Shown here piece by piece: positions 24,550 to 36,330 of a stretch of DNA of 64,000 bases (the stretch's first letter is position 1; every line of letters begins with the position of its first letter). Origin of the DNA: Ophiosphaerella korrae (taxonomy: Eukaryota > Ascomycota > Dothideomycetes > Pleosporales > Phaeosphaeriaceae); the NCBI GenBank assembly GCA_028456385.1, contig JALNQF010000217.1:1-64000 (forward strand). The letters are read 5' to 3'. The notes below the pieces were generated by a model. That model was not told the origin of the DNA. It made no database searches and saw nothing but the letters and a program-made list of their open reading frames with translations. The position numbers and the translations under genes are program-made.

Positions 24550-27500
24550 TTGGGGCTGGTTCGGCCGTTTTGTAGGTTAAAGACAGTGCTTGATTCGCTC
24601 TTCGAATTTGAAATGGCCCTTGTCATGGGGGCTGTAATAGGCCGTGCGCCATCTCTCTCTTTCTTCAAGGACGCACATGGTACGAGTGCATTGTTTCGTT
24701 TCGTTTCGTTTGTCCTTGAAGTTGTTTGTTGGGCTTTGGGCTGGGCTCTGAGGAGAGGGAATCGGGTGGATTTAGGGTTTGCGTAACAGGGATCGCTGTT
24801 AGACTGGCTTAGTGTTAAAGCAAAGCATTCCCCGAGCACGCTTTCACAGATACATCATTCTGACAGCTTTCAAGGCAGTCGTTGAAGCCAACAACTATAG
24901 TATTAGTCTCTATAAATCGGCTAGCTATAAAGTATAGAGCAGGTATGAGGTGAAATTGCCATAGAAATAGGCGGAGAGGGAGACACAACGTTATTAGTAG
25001 ATAGTGCGACCCAAGAAACAGTCCTAGCATGTAAGATATGGTAGCTAGATCTATCAGATACATATAGCTATACGATGTCAAGAATACAAGTTTTATAAAT
25101 TATAAAATAAACTTGTAGATAAATATAAAAAACCCTTCCATACTATGTGTACTAAAGAAATTTGCCCGCTCTATACGGCATTCTCCGCTTATAATCAATC
25201 AAGTCAGGGAATAACTTACGTCGACATCACCTCACCCATAGGCGTTCCAATACTGTAGCTCCTTACGTCGACCTCTGTTGTTTGTTTGATAATCATTTGC
25301 TCTTCTAGCCGCCCTCTCACCTACCCGTTCTACTCTGTATACGCCGCTCGTTTTCTTGCTAACTCAATTCGCAACTTTCCCACCATAATCTAGACCGTTT
25401 CGATTTAATAAAGAAATATCCAGTATCTAAGCTACTAAGCTATTTAATGTTTCTAGCTAGAATTCCACTGTACAAACTACTTAACACGAGTTTAAGAAAT
25501 AGCAGGCACGTAAGCACCATACTAGCGTTCACATAGAGAGAAGTTAGTAACACTACGTTAAAATTATCATAAAGAAGATTTTCCAATCTTAGAGCAAGAC
25601 GCTAATAGATAAGACGTACAATAATAACAGATACAAGGCTAATAGCGTTAGATACTATTTAGAGGGTTTCAAGGTAAGCTTATATAGACCGAGAAGAGAA
25701 TGCCATTATCACAGGTACTTTAATTTTCTGTAACATGGTTCATGTCATAAAACAAGAATATTAACAATAAACTAGGTGCTATGTCAATCAAAGCGTCTAA
25801 TGCAGCAAAAGAGGCCTAGACAAAACACTATAAAACATTAGTATAGAACACATTGCAATACTGTTCTAGTTTACTTAATTAAAACACTACGCAAAAGCAG
25901 AACTCTATACATGCGACACGGAGCATTGAAAGACAACGGAAAAAATCATAGAAATGCCCCACACAGCAATAAATGCTATAGCTAAATAGACAGCTTTGCT
26001 ACGCGTCGAATTGCACGATAGCAAAGACAGCATTTGTAAGATAATTATCTTAGAAAATACGAGCGAGAAGACGTAGAATATTTCTAAGATATATTTATTC
26101 TACATAATATGTAAGATTGTGCACACCTCTAGGGAGAGTGCTGCATCTTTCTGAATTCAGGAGTTGGGCCTTCTGCAAGGGATGCCCTAGCACCTGCTTT
26201 GAGCTGGTAAGGTGCAGCTACCCCATATCCGATGCTAAATATCTAAAGTCATGTTAACAAAAGCAAGACAACTAGTCGTATCCTCCTACGTACCATCGCG
26301 AAAATAGCGTATGCGTCATCATATTGTAGATTTCCAATTAGTTCCTACTTGTTTCCCGGTTTTCCAAAAGTTGAGAGGCACATCAAAACTATCGGTATTT
26401 AGTGGGCAACACTGAGTACGTCGCTTCAGTCTTTTTCTAGGCAGTCGGGCATAATACCAACTAGTTTAAAATAATAACGGTGGCTTGCGAAAGATTAGTG
26501 GCTTTGTTCACGATTCAGAACTAAGATCTCTTATCTTAGCATACATATGTAATTACCGATGCTTAGGCCACATCGCAAGCATCCATGTTGGGTAGCAAAT
26601 GAGGCTGTCCCGGCATCGGGGTTCATAAAACACAGAACACATACTAGGCTGGGGTGGAGGGCACAAACATGACGATAAGAGAAACGTAAGTTAGACCACA
26701 AAGGTCACTGATAAGCAACGCCTTCTTAAGGGATGCTTGTAGAACATGAGGGACTTGGCGAGAAATGAGGAATAGGGGTCCGAACAGCTTGTAGGCAAAC
26801 GTATAGATACTATCCCTCGTTTTTCTTGTTAATTGGGTCGACATAACCGGCTGGCAATACCGTAATTTTGTTTAATAATCGTTGGGGAGCTTTCTAAAGA
26901 TCCGCATTTGGTAAACCTTAATACGACGTGTGATTTATTTTCCTTCTCCTTTGATAGAGAAGTTTATGTTGATGTGAAAAGACTTTTTAGATCAATAATA
27001 GCTTGGGGCTTTTAAGGCCGCCTTCACAGTTGATTATACCATATGTGTAGGAATGTGTGTACATGCTAGTTTACTATTCTACTGCAAATGAATTCGTTGA
27101 ACTATACGATCTTAGCTAGATTACGGTATATTAGAAAGATATCTTTCGCTAATAATATTTAGCCGTAGAAGAGTATGATCTTTACTTTTTATTTGTATAA
27201 CCTCTACTCGTATATTCAACTAACATGTTATACGGTCCGTCGCATCACTGAATGTCCCTCTTCCAGGGTTGACACCCCCGTAGATAGACTTCAGAGCTAG
27301 AAAAAAGGCAATCGAAATTTTGAAATTGAAATCTACTACAGCGCGGCTATGCATTACATATTAGCCAAGAAATAGCAATCCGTCTAATTAAGTACATTAA
27401 GCCTCACTGTACGTCTGATTCGGTAATAACCCTGCGAATACCGGTCATGCCCCATGCGCTTAATATATCTACCGTCAAGCTGGTAGCCACTTGTACTGAG

Positions 27501-27680
27501 TATCAGGATATTCTAATCCGTCCATGTCTGCTTTGCCTCGCCAAATGCAGGTCTATGCCCATGTTTATTGAAATACGCCTTCATTGTGTCGTAATGCGGC
27601 AAGCCTTTAGGGCAGTACGTATAAAGTTCTAGAGAGTGTTGGACTGGCTTATTATTATTTATGATCTTGTAGCACGCATG
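24550..27680. other. About 3.1 kb without a recognisable gene
   Basis: 24690-24715 has a short TTTCG tandem repeat. From 25080 to 27440 the sequence is moderately AT-rich, with many stops on all strands and only short frames. It does not have the extreme CpA depletion of the flanking repeat blocks. I find no transposase, RT or conserved domain; it may be old eroded sequence. Confidence 0.5.
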
Positions 27681-28267
27681 TCAGTATGGATCCTGCGCCC
27701 AGTTGACTAGCGAATCCCAACTACGGCACCAAACTGTCTGATCGTCGCCGATTACATGGGGCTTGTTTCCAGTAGTCATGATTGCATCGTCGGGCTTGCA
27801 CATGATATCCTGACGGACTGTGTTGAGGCAGTGGTATAGATGTTCACGCGAACCCTTCCAGTTGCCGGTGTAATCGAAGCTTTTAAAGGCTTTGCGCATG
27901 ATTTCCTAATGAAACTGTGTTAGTAAATATTCTGCCCCCGGACACACTAATAGAAACTCACTAGGCAATGTAGATGGTGAAACGCTTTTATGTAGTAAAA
28001 ACCTTTCTCATCATCCCATGGGAACGGCACAGAACGTCCTAGACCATATTTTGCAGCCGCCTCTTCATAGGATAAAGCTATGACAACGGGGCTTGCATCT
28101 AGGCTTTCCCAAAATTTGTCTGCTTCTGTCTCTTTCTTGCCCCAATTACTCTCGTAGGTCTGTGGCGTATCGTATGCGAGTCCAGCTATATTAATATAAG
28201 ATAATAACCACAAGGATATCATTGCCACTAGGATGCAGGGAGAAGATTTCCTAGCAAGGAATGCCAT
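27681..28267 (-). CDS. UstYa-like (DUF3328) oxidase, short form
   Basis: Exons 27962-28267 and 27681-27905 on the minus strand join across a 56-bp intron (GTGAGT..TAG) to give 176 residues. Residues about 11-29 are a hydrophobic N-terminal anchor. Two HxxHC motifs, the hallmark of the UstYa family, are present: H97-x-x-H100-C101 (HHLHC) and H124-x-x-H127-C128 (HLYHC), followed by C138 and a CRSWD-x-L motif close to the C-terminus. The intron falls right after the first motif, and removing it restores HCLEIMRKA. Family knowledge: UstYa-type proteins are membrane-anchored oxidases of fungal specialised metabolism, including cyclisation of ribosomal peptides in the ustiloxin and related pathways. 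Typical members are about 220-280 residues; this one lacks the usual long cytosolic leader. The frame is intact. Neighbours include a small secreted peptide gene and an ATP-grasp pseudogene. Confidence 0.82.
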
Positions 28268-29108
28268 CTCCTGTATTGAAGCTTACTGTAGTTGGAGCGA
28301 CACATGTCCGGGCGGGTCCTCTCTTTTCGAAGTTTATGCGAGAATATGGCATTGGCTACAACGGATGCGAACAGAATGATATAAACTAGCAGATGCACCA
28401 TGTGCATTTGGTGAATGCACCGTCAGCTCTGGGATCGATATGGCTTTTCACTGTTTTTCTCTTCTTCGGTCTTGAGGAGAGATTCTTCTTCATAGAAATT
28501 CGGCATGATATTTTCATTATAAAATGAAATGTGATCATGAAAGAGAATGCAGCAACTGGAGTCAAGATATAAACCTTCCTATGGTAAAAGATCCTTGGTA
28601 ATGCAAATTGATTGCATGTGAAGATTAGTCGAAAAAGTGGCGTAGAATACGCGACTGCCACTCGATACTAATGGCCTAAAACTGAATCTCTCCGTCGCAG
28701 TCTGTACAAGAGCTACCGGGGTATACCCTGTTGCCTACAGTCAGTCATCCGCTACCATAGATCTATCCTCGCATATTCCAAGTATACATTTCATTCATAT
28801 ACATGCTTATTAGCATGCCCGCAGTTTGGAGTTTACTTATATATATTATAACGGTTGTATTACTACCCCATATCATTCCTTATCGTTAGTCTTGTTATAC
28901 AAGTTATCCCGAGCCTGAAATGTGGGCTCAGTAGAGGACATAATCCAGGCCAAATATCTTGCGCTTCGGTGTCCGATTTGATACCACATAATTCAATTCA
29001 TGTAATTATAAAGTAGGGCGCAGCTTTCAACTGTATTAGAAGTTTAATCATCACTATTCCCACCCCTACTCCGATACACCCACTGAACAATTCACTCTAA
29101 CGATCAGT
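28268..29108. other. Intergenic region between the UstYa-like gene and the small peptide gene
   Basis: Shared upstream region of two divergent genes (minus-strand oxidase, plus-strand peptide). The minus-strand open frame 28386-28661 has no family features and is probably chance. Moderately AT-rich; no clear TATA box chosen. Confidence 0.4.
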
Positions 29109-29187
29109 GTGAGTTTCTGAAACACTATGATATTAAGATGTTAGATGATAGTAAGCTCATAACATGATCTCAGCAAACCCACCTCAG
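29109..29187 (+). other. Probable 5'-leader intron of the small peptide gene
   Basis: GTGAGT donor at 29109 and an ACCTCAG acceptor ending at 29187 define a 79-bp intron, eight bases before the ATG at 29196. An intron in this position supports the small frame being a real transcribed gene. Confidence 0.4.
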
Positions 29188-29195
29188 TTATCAGG

Positions 29196-29336
29196 ATGAA
29201 CCCGTACCAGCTCGCAGCTACTGTTGTTAGTTTCTTGGCAAGCCTTACCTTTGCGGTTCCGATTGCTCCCAACGTCGATACAGTCATCACCGACCCTGTT
29301 GTCAACATTCACGCCTTAGCAGAAGCCAGCTACTAG
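29196..29336 (+). CDS. 46-residue secreted peptide, function unknown
   Basis: ATG at 29196 opens a 46-codon frame ending TAG at 29334-29336. Residues 1-20 (MNPYQLAATVVSFLASLTFA) are a textbook signal peptide with an Ala-containing cleavage site. The mature part would be only about 26 residues: VPIAPNVDTVITDPVV then NIHALAEASY. It has no Cys and no Lys-Arg processing site, and ends in Tyr. It is divergently transcribed from the UstYa-like oxidase about 0.9 kb away. Known UstYa-associated ribosomal-peptide precursors usually have a signal peptide, repeated cores and Kex2 sites; the repeats and Kex2 sites are missing here. So it could be a minimal or degenerate precursor, a small secreted effector-like peptide, the first exon of a longer gene, or chance. 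Too short for standard gene callers. Confidence 0.45.
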   Translation: MNPYQLAATVVSFLASLTFAVPIAPNVDTVITDPVVNIHALAEASY

Positions 29337-29428
29337 ATACTGCAACTGCAATATGGGGTGGATTAAACCTAAATACTTCTGGAGGGTATGATGTATAGCT
29401 AGATCTAATGCAACTAGTTCTCCCTATT

Positions 29429-31214
29429 CTACTCCAATGCAAATCTAAATGCCTCCTCTATCCGTTTCATCAACTCCAGACAATCTCTTCGAGAAAGTTT
29501 TGACACTACTACAAAATACGCAAGGAATGAAAGCACAGGCGCACCACTCGGTCCCTTCAGCCGGTCACCTTTCGTTTTAAGTGTCTTGAAGAGGGTTATG
29601 TTTGATTTTAGACTTGGCATTCGCTGTAGAAGATCTGCACCTGCATCATTTGTTGCCATCACACCGGATACCGGCTCATGAATATATTTCACGCCTACTG
29701 TATGCTGTGGTGAAGTTTTGAAAGGCTGAGCAAAAGCTCGAAAACGAGCTTTATCGTTGATGCATGCTGCCATATGAAGTGCATAGTAGTCGACCCCGTA
29801 AGCACCTAGAATTGCCATACTTGATTGATAAGCCGGGGGGTGTGGGTTTATTTCATGGAGAAAGGTTTTCATAGAGACTCCAGGTTGTGTTTTACTCTTG
29901 TATCGCAAATCTAGTAGTCCTTTATCGGTTGTATATCGCATTGATGAGCCTTGTACCCGAGCCTCACAATGAAAAACACCTGTTGTGAATCCTTGTCGAA
30001 GAATGCTTTGATATATATCGTTTCTCATAACCAACCGTTCGTGATTTGGTAAATTGGTTGGAATCAACTGTACCGTTTCTAGGAAGTTGTCTTGCTGCTG
30101 GGAGGTAGATATATCTGCTGGACTAGGAAAGTCGTCAGATATTTCGCAAAATAAAGTTTGCGTCTACTTCTGGCCCATCGATGTACGGCTCAACCACAAC
30201 GTCATTTCGAGACTCGTACCACTCCATATTGTTTGGGGTCGCATGTCGGCTCGATGGTTTCTGTACTGCTGTGAAGAGCTCCTCTTGATTGCGAACTTTA
30301 GTGACACATTGGCTACTCTATCCGACGCAAGGACGCACAACCATTGGATATGGGAATAAGACCTTCTGGGAAGCCAAATGATCGCGAAGGCCGTCTACCC
30401 CAAAAACTCGAAATGCACCACGTGTATTTGGCTCCACGATTCTTGTTGTGAATTTATCCAATGCTCGAATATAGCATTCTGCAGCAGTCGATGTAAATTC
30501 AAGGATCTTGCATGCCTTCGCTACCTGAATTGAGTAGATCTCGTCAATTGTGCAAAGTCCGTCTACTGATCTCATTGCCGAAAAATCTTTGACGGCATCG
30601 ACTAATCGGTCAATGAAACCTGCGTCGGTGGCCATGTTCATAGATATGAAAGCTTCCCGCAAACTCGAAGCTGCCCCGTAATTATCCTCGAGTCGATGTC
30701 TAGGTTTTTCTACGACAACAAGGGAGACGCCCATTGCAATAGCCGCATCCAGGACATGATTCCCTGCGTCTAACACTCGTCCACCAACCCAAACAATACG
30801 AGACCTCCTTGGAAACTCTTTGCTAAACCAGTTGAATGTTAAGACAGCTCGTAATAAGTCATTCAAGATTTCTTGATACAATTTTCCATTAGACTGTAAT
30901 GTTTCCGGTAGGAGTATGCAGCCAATAATATAAGGCGCAATATTCAGGAGGGATTGTGATAAAGTTACATGGTGAGGAACCGAATGAACAAACTCACATG
31001 GTCCAATAAATGTAGCAATTCTTTCAATGGAATCACAGCATGGCAGGCGATATTCCAAGAAATCCGATCGAATGACATAACCTTCCAGAGTTGACAGAAT
31101 GCACTTCAATCTAACTTGATGATTGGGTCGTGCCTTGATACATTCCTTCAAAAAATGTTTGAAAAGAGGTGTGTTCTTTAGTGTATTGTTTTCACTTTTG
31201 AATTCAGGCATCAT
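29429..31214 (-). pseudogene. ATP-grasp domain ligase, inactivated
   Basis: The minus-strand frame 31214-30318 gives about 298 residues with a pre-ATP-grasp region (RIVWVGGRVLDAGNHVLDAA, then VVVEKPRHR) and ends at VVRPCVG-stop. The stop at 30318-30320 is TAG where the family has Trp (TGG). Translation continues with SQCVTKV and EPYIDGPEVDANF, then a small deletion shifts the frame near 30135-30156. The frame resumes as DDFPSPADI and runs to 29429 with the core GVFHCEARVQGSSM, FLHEINPHPPAYQ, YGVDYYALH and GVMATNDAG. The EARV and EINP motifs are the metal- and ATP-binding acids of the ATP-grasp fold. Family role: ATP-dependent carboxylate-amine ligation; the exact substrate of this fungal clade is unknown to me. 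One nonsense codon plus one frameshift mean it is not functional as it stands. Full length would be about 590 residues. Confidence 0.8.
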
Positions 31215-32034
31215 ATCTATGGAAGGCGTTTCGAGACGTAGTACAACATCTAGCGTAATAAAATACTCGGACCTAGATGCATGATTCCACGACCACGCGA
31301 AATGTACTAGGGCTAACCTGAATTAGTGGGATAATAAGTTCCTTCACGCTATTGCTAGAGACTAACATTGTTTGTTATCTTCAATATGAAAAAGAAGATC
31401 CCGTTGGAATTCCATTTGAAAGCATGAGTTTCAAGAGGTTTTCGGTCTGTGACCTAACTGTACTATTTAAACATATGGCGCTGTATATAATATTACCCGA
31501 GGATTGAATACCAGTTGGTGATAGCCGTTTCTAGACAAACAACAGTTGCCTTGTATGCATGCACTCTCATGCGCACCTTCCGCATCAGAAACGGTTCGGC
31601 TGACAATGATTAATTAGGTAGCAGTGACACAACGCCTAAAATACATGAAGTACACACCACCACGGAGACTTTTGCGGCTGCTACGGCTCGCCACGTCTCA
31701 GACCGGATTTGCGATCTCATTCCCTTGAAGCAATAGAGGCCGGGTTAATTCTGCAGAGGTCACAATTTCATTCTCAATTTATGCTCATGCCCGTTAAGGC
31801 ACGATAAATCCATTGATTTGTGAAACTCGGGATGCCGACTAGTCAAATATCCTAACAGGCTGTCGTCCTGTTAGTTCTGCGATGCTAGCATTGTGAGCTA
31901 TATATATACTATTCACAACGTGGAACTAGTAGAGCAGCGTCGTTTGCGTATACTCAAATGGAACTCATATAGCCTTTTACAAGAATAAATATCTAAATCA
32001 TACCAGAGGAGTTGGACGTTGTGCCGCTACTATA
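31215..32034. other. Divergent intergenic region between the ATP-grasp and transporter pseudogenes
   Basis: 820 bp separating two divergently oriented gene remains. A TATATATATA run at about 31899-31908, about 130 bp upstream of the transporter ATG, could be its TATA box. Nothing else recognised. Confidence 0.4.
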
Positions 32035-33890
32035 ATGCTCCCAACACACTTTGAGAAGGGCAAGATTGAGGAGACCCAACCAGAATCTTCCCAAACCAGG
32101 GAGAAAAACATCGATGCCTTACATAACCAAGATACTCTAATAGTTCACATACAACATAAGAATACGACAGAGTAGGAGCTTATAGATCTTAGCCGAGGAG
32201 TTAACAATATCCCACTTGCAGTATAGATTGTTGTATTTGCAGGGGCTACTAAGCGTATCACATTTTACGCCGTTACAGGCCCTTGGCGTAAGTACTTATG
32301 CGCAGTTATAACGCCTAAGTCTAGTTAACAAGTCAAACAGAGAATTATATGCAATACACTCCCGACGAAGCCCTCCCTAGAGCATTAGGCCTAGGGCAGG
32401 CTCGTGCAACAACAATATTCAATGCGTTTGTGTTCCTATCATACTTGATTCTAATACCAGTTGCTATTCTCGCCGATACCAGACTAGGACGCTATAGAAC
32501 TATAGGTATTAGTCTTCTGTATATTGTCTCAGCATAACCGTTAACAGTACTAACAGATATAGGGTCTACATGTGTAGCCTATTTGTGTTGTTTGTTACCT
32601 CCTTGCCTTATTGTTTACGACGAGGAACAGGAATTCCAGAGTAAGAAATATCTATAGTCTGCATCGCCTTTGGTGTTAGTTGTCTCAAAGGCAACATAGC
32701 AGCTTTCATACATATGTAAATACCGCCAATAACTTTGTATTAACTGATATTTTTAAGTGAAGTTAACCAGTACCATTATAACACACCCAAACTCCTCACA
32801 CGTAAAAACGGCGACGTATTCGTCAGTAACAGAGAAGTGACCATACAATTTACCTACAACGCCTACTATTGGTTGGTCAACATCGCGGGACTGTCATCGA
32901 TTCCTTCTACTTGGCTTGAGAAAATCTATAGATTTTGGGCAGCCTACCTTCTTGCTTGGTGCAGTTTAGGCATCTGTGCTGGTCTGTTGTTGATTTATAG
33001 AAAACGTTTCATTAGAGTCGCTCCACAGGGAACATACTTCCTAATGCCGCAAGAGTCATTTCTTTGTCAGTAAAGAGTGGTTTCAACCTGTGGGTTGCAT
33101 CCCCGGCATACCAGCGGGAATATTATGGAAATAGCGTCCCATGGAATGAAAACTTTGTGGCCGAGATTGAACGTGGACTTACCGCAAGTGAAGTGATGTG
33201 AGTATTAGTAGGCTATAAAACTATTCGTTGAAACTAACCTCACATAGTCTGGCGTTCAGTCTGTTCGAACCTGGCTACAGTCAGATTCAAAACAATCTTG
33301 TATCTCAAGCTGGTCAGATGCGATTAGATCATGTACCAAACGATGCATTTCAAACCCTCAATCCTATCGCCTGCATAATCATCGGCCCACTGCTTCAAAG
33401 CTTTTACCGCTGGCTCAAGAAACGGCGCATTGCTTTCCGCCCGATTATGAGAGCAATGACAGCCTTTTTTATGATGGCCATCGCAATGTGTTACGCTTCC
33501 GTCGTTCAAAAGCTAGTATACTCAGCTGGACCGTGCTATGGCAAGCCGCTTGCATGCCCAGAGTCGGAAAATGGACGTCATCCCAATGATTTAAGCGTTT
33601 GGGTATAAATACCAGTGCATTTCCCAATGGCTCTGTCGGAGTTTCTCGCAATAGTAACTATGATGGAATATGCTTACTCACAAGTGCCTGTGGGTATAAA
33701 GTCCATAGTGCAGGCATTTCCACAGTCGTCCAACGCGTTAGGTAGAGCTTTGGGCATGGCCATCTCACCTTTAGCAAAGGATCCGCATCTTATTGCTTTC
33801 CATACTTCTTTAGCAATAGTAATGGCTTTATGTATACTTCTATTTCGAATCTTTTTCCAGAAGTACGATGGGATAGATAACGACTAAGAG
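32035..33890 (+). pseudogene. POT/PTR2-family proton-coupled peptide transporter, inactivated
   Basis: ATG at 32035 begins a frame with TAG at 32173-32175 and at 32224-32226 (the latter in LAV-x-IVVFAG, where Trp is expected). It reaches FYAVTGPW, then a 53-bp intron (32288-32340, GTAAGT..CAG) restores PW-Q-NYMQYTPDEALPRALG, a strong match to the first part of POT transporters. TAA at 32535 stops that block. Later blocks, partly in other frames, are FGVSCLKGNIAAFI, VTIQFTYNAYYWLVN (family: YYW..N), SQAGQMRLDHVPND, FRPIMRAM, YASVVQKLVYSAGPCY and DLSVWV-stop-IPVHFPMALSEF (TAA for CAA), then YAYSQVPVGIKS and ALGMAISPLAKDP. A further intron is likely near 33200-33246. At least four nonsense codons and frameshifts. 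Family role: uptake of di/tripeptides at the plasma membrane. Confidence 0.85.
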
Positions 33891-34274
33891 GAGGTTAGAT
33901 ATTATGGTGTAATAGAGTCGCACATGATCGGAGGGGATTAGGTAAGCGTTGGGGCTCTGCTAGGACTCGATTAAGATTAGATAGTATGCTGGTGCACAGG
34001 GTGTTAGCCCGTGTTTAATTGAGCTTTTTCTCAATTCAGTTAGGTAGAAGTGGTAATAGTAGTAGAAAAGGCATCTTTAGCTTTAGTGATTCTCTTATTA
34101 TATCTACTCGAACACTTCAATGGTGCACCCGCTTCCTTCTTCATCATCAAAGGCATTATGTGGGCCCTTTATCGCGAGCCTGGATTGGCGCGCCATTTAT
34201 TCCTGTCATATTCATCAACTGTTTTTGGTTGGTAGTTCGCGGTAAGAACTCAAGAGGCATCTGAATGGCTGGCT
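33891..34274. other. Intergenic region
   Basis: No gene recognised. Short plus-strand frames at 34019-34264 have no family features. Confidence 0.4.
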
Positions 34275-35175
34275 TCAGAGCGCTGTGCCATGTTCGCCAC
34301 TAACAATGGATGGGTCCGTGTCGTACCTCAGAAGCACCTTCACCTTCTCTGCTCTACTCTTTCTCCCGCAAATGGCAGCCTGCAAGAGCGTGCCGTACTT
34401 TTTCGATGTCCTGTTCACAGTGCTCCTCTTCATAATGCCAAAGATCATGTTGGGCGTCTCGACGTTGCCCTTCCGCGCTGCATTCTCGGGAGCCGCCACT
34501 ATCGCCGATTTGAGGTGGCTCTTCCCCTCAGACCAGATATCAAAAAGCACAGTGATGAGATCAGGCTTCTTGTCCGAGGTCACGTCTAGAGTCTCTGCCC
34601 GCGTTATAATCTCCTCGCCCCTCCCTTTCGTATAGAATTCCGAGGGGATTTTCACAGCCTCCTCAATGGAGTCACCGAGCGCAAATTCAAGCACGCTCTT
34701 ATACTCGTCGCGCCTTTGGTCAGTAGCAAACGTACCAGACCAGGCTGCTCTAGCCAGCTGTAAAGTCGAGGGGTGAACAGCCTGATGCCACGTTAGCCCA
34801 GATCCACGCCCGCATCTACAAGCATCATGACGCAGTCGTTTGCGCCGCGCCGCATAGCATCATACAGTGATGTCAAGCCGCCGTCGTCCTTCCTATTCAG
34901 TGTGCAACCTCGACTCAGCAGCGGCTCAATGAGCCCGTAGTCAGCATTGTACGATGCCCATTGCAGAGCCGTGTTTTCGTACACGTCGGTGGCGTTGGGG
35001 CTGCAGCCACTACCGACCAGGTAGTCGAAAATTTCTACTTGGCCACAGCGGGCGGCTTCGGTGAGACCCATGTCTTTGATGCTTTCGTTGTCACCCTTGA
35101 GTGATGGTAGGAGAGTTTGGATGACGCCAAGGGCACCGATATAGCATGCCACCGTGAAAGGACTACTTCCCGAAG
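34275..35175 (-). pseudogene. Ankyrin-repeat protein fragment with a frameshift
   Basis: On the minus strand, 35152-34793 encodes several ankyrin-like repeats: SPFTVACYIGALGVIQTLL, then GLTEAARCGQVEIFDYLVG, ENTALQWASYNADYGLIEP, and TSLYDAMRRGANDCVMMLVD. The frame stops just after DAGVDLG. One missing base near 34795 shifts into LTWHQAVHPSTLQLA, which runs on to 34275 through a last ankyrin-like segment (GTLLQAAICGRKSRAEKVKV). No ATG is present at the upstream end; the open frame extends past 35152 to about 35175 and may begin at a splice acceptor, so the 5' exon is missing or unrecognised. Ankyrin repeats mediate protein contacts; no partner domain (NACHT, kinase and so on) is visible. Confidence 0.65.
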
Positions 35176-35589
35176 AACCAGATCTTGTGAAATACCATGT
35201 TATACGAGTAGAACGATAAGTACATCAAGATAGGGTAGAGTTTATGCAGCATCGTAGTAAGCTATAGGTAAAGTCAGGCACGGGCGAATTGTTTTAAAAA
35301 TTGCAACAGTGAATAACACCTCGCGATCATCGTAAAAGGTAATTGATCTCTCCAGTGCGAGTCGCGATCGTATTTCGTGACCTGCATAGGTAATTTCAGT
35401 TCAGTTGCGGTACATGATATTTAGCTACCTTTTACCGATTTGATAAAACTAGTTAATATATAAGCCTTGCGAAACATCACATATAATAAATTAGTAAAGA
35501 GACTATAGGGTGGAGACTTGAGCCTCTCTACGGCAATTTCTCTCATCCACAATAATGTGTCGCAAATTAAGGCCATTGAAATTGAAATA
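35176..35589. other. Intergenic region
   Basis: No gene recognised; moderately AT-rich. Confidence 0.4.
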
Positions 35590-36330
35590 TTCACCTTTCA
35601 AAACAGCGCCGCAACGCATTGGTATCGACTCAACGGTGCGACTCTGCCCTTACATCTCCTCGGAATCTATATATCGTATTTATATGCCTTCGCCTATATT
35701 CAGACTCTCGGCCCTTCAGCATGCCCAGCCTTCTACAGTGCTCAGCCTTAAATGTGGCGACGTTCTTTGGCCGCATAGCGATGAGGCTCGTTGCTGATAC
35801 GGTTGGCACATTGAATACTCTGAATTTTGGTGTCTTTATCAGTGCCACCCTTAGTTTCGTGTGGCCGGAGGTTACCTCTAAAGCACTAATATATATATGA
35901 TCAGTTTTTTATGGGTGGTTCAGCGGTGCTAGTATCTTACTAAAAAGCCTGGCTATAATCCTATCAGTACTGCAGGGGAAGCCACAATTGATTAGACTAT
36001 ACATCGCCATTCTGTGTCAGCTCCCGCCCTTTTTTAGTCTTAGTGTAAATCTGATAGTCGGAGTTTTACCCCGAGAACGTATAGAGAAAGGGCTGCAGAG
36101 CTTTCCTGCTGTAGAGTCTACTAGATCGGTGAAGAGGATTTTCTCTCTATTTACCAGTCTATCCGTGCGTCAGTCTTCAGAGAACAGAACTTCAAGAGTG
36201 GATTTCTGGCACCGGAATTATTCTATACTCTCTAGAGCTTGTCCTTATATCAGTGGCTGTTGTCAAAACGCTACCACTACTAGGAGAAGCAACTGGCGTA
36301 ACAGCGCCTTAGACAACAGGAACATCATAC
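35590..36330 (+). pseudogene. MFS permease (monocarboxylate-transporter type), inactivated
   Basis: The clearest segment is at about 35745-35900: LNVATFFGRIAMRLVADTVG, then LNTLNFGVFISATLSFVWPE and TSKALI, closely following the fungal MCT pattern (LNAAS.FGR..P...AD..G..N......F.....L..WP). After a stop it continues as YGWFSGASILL-like sequence and a hydrophobic block (IILYSLELVLISVAVVKT, about 36213-36275) in another frame. The N-terminal half is absent, and stops and frameshifts interrupt every frame. Family role: uptake or export of monocarboxylates or pathway products. Confidence 0.65.

Noticed and set aside
28386..28661. Minus-strand frame of 91 codons upstream of the UstYa-like gene
   Set aside because: No resemblance to the missing UstYa leader, no usable splice link and odd composition.
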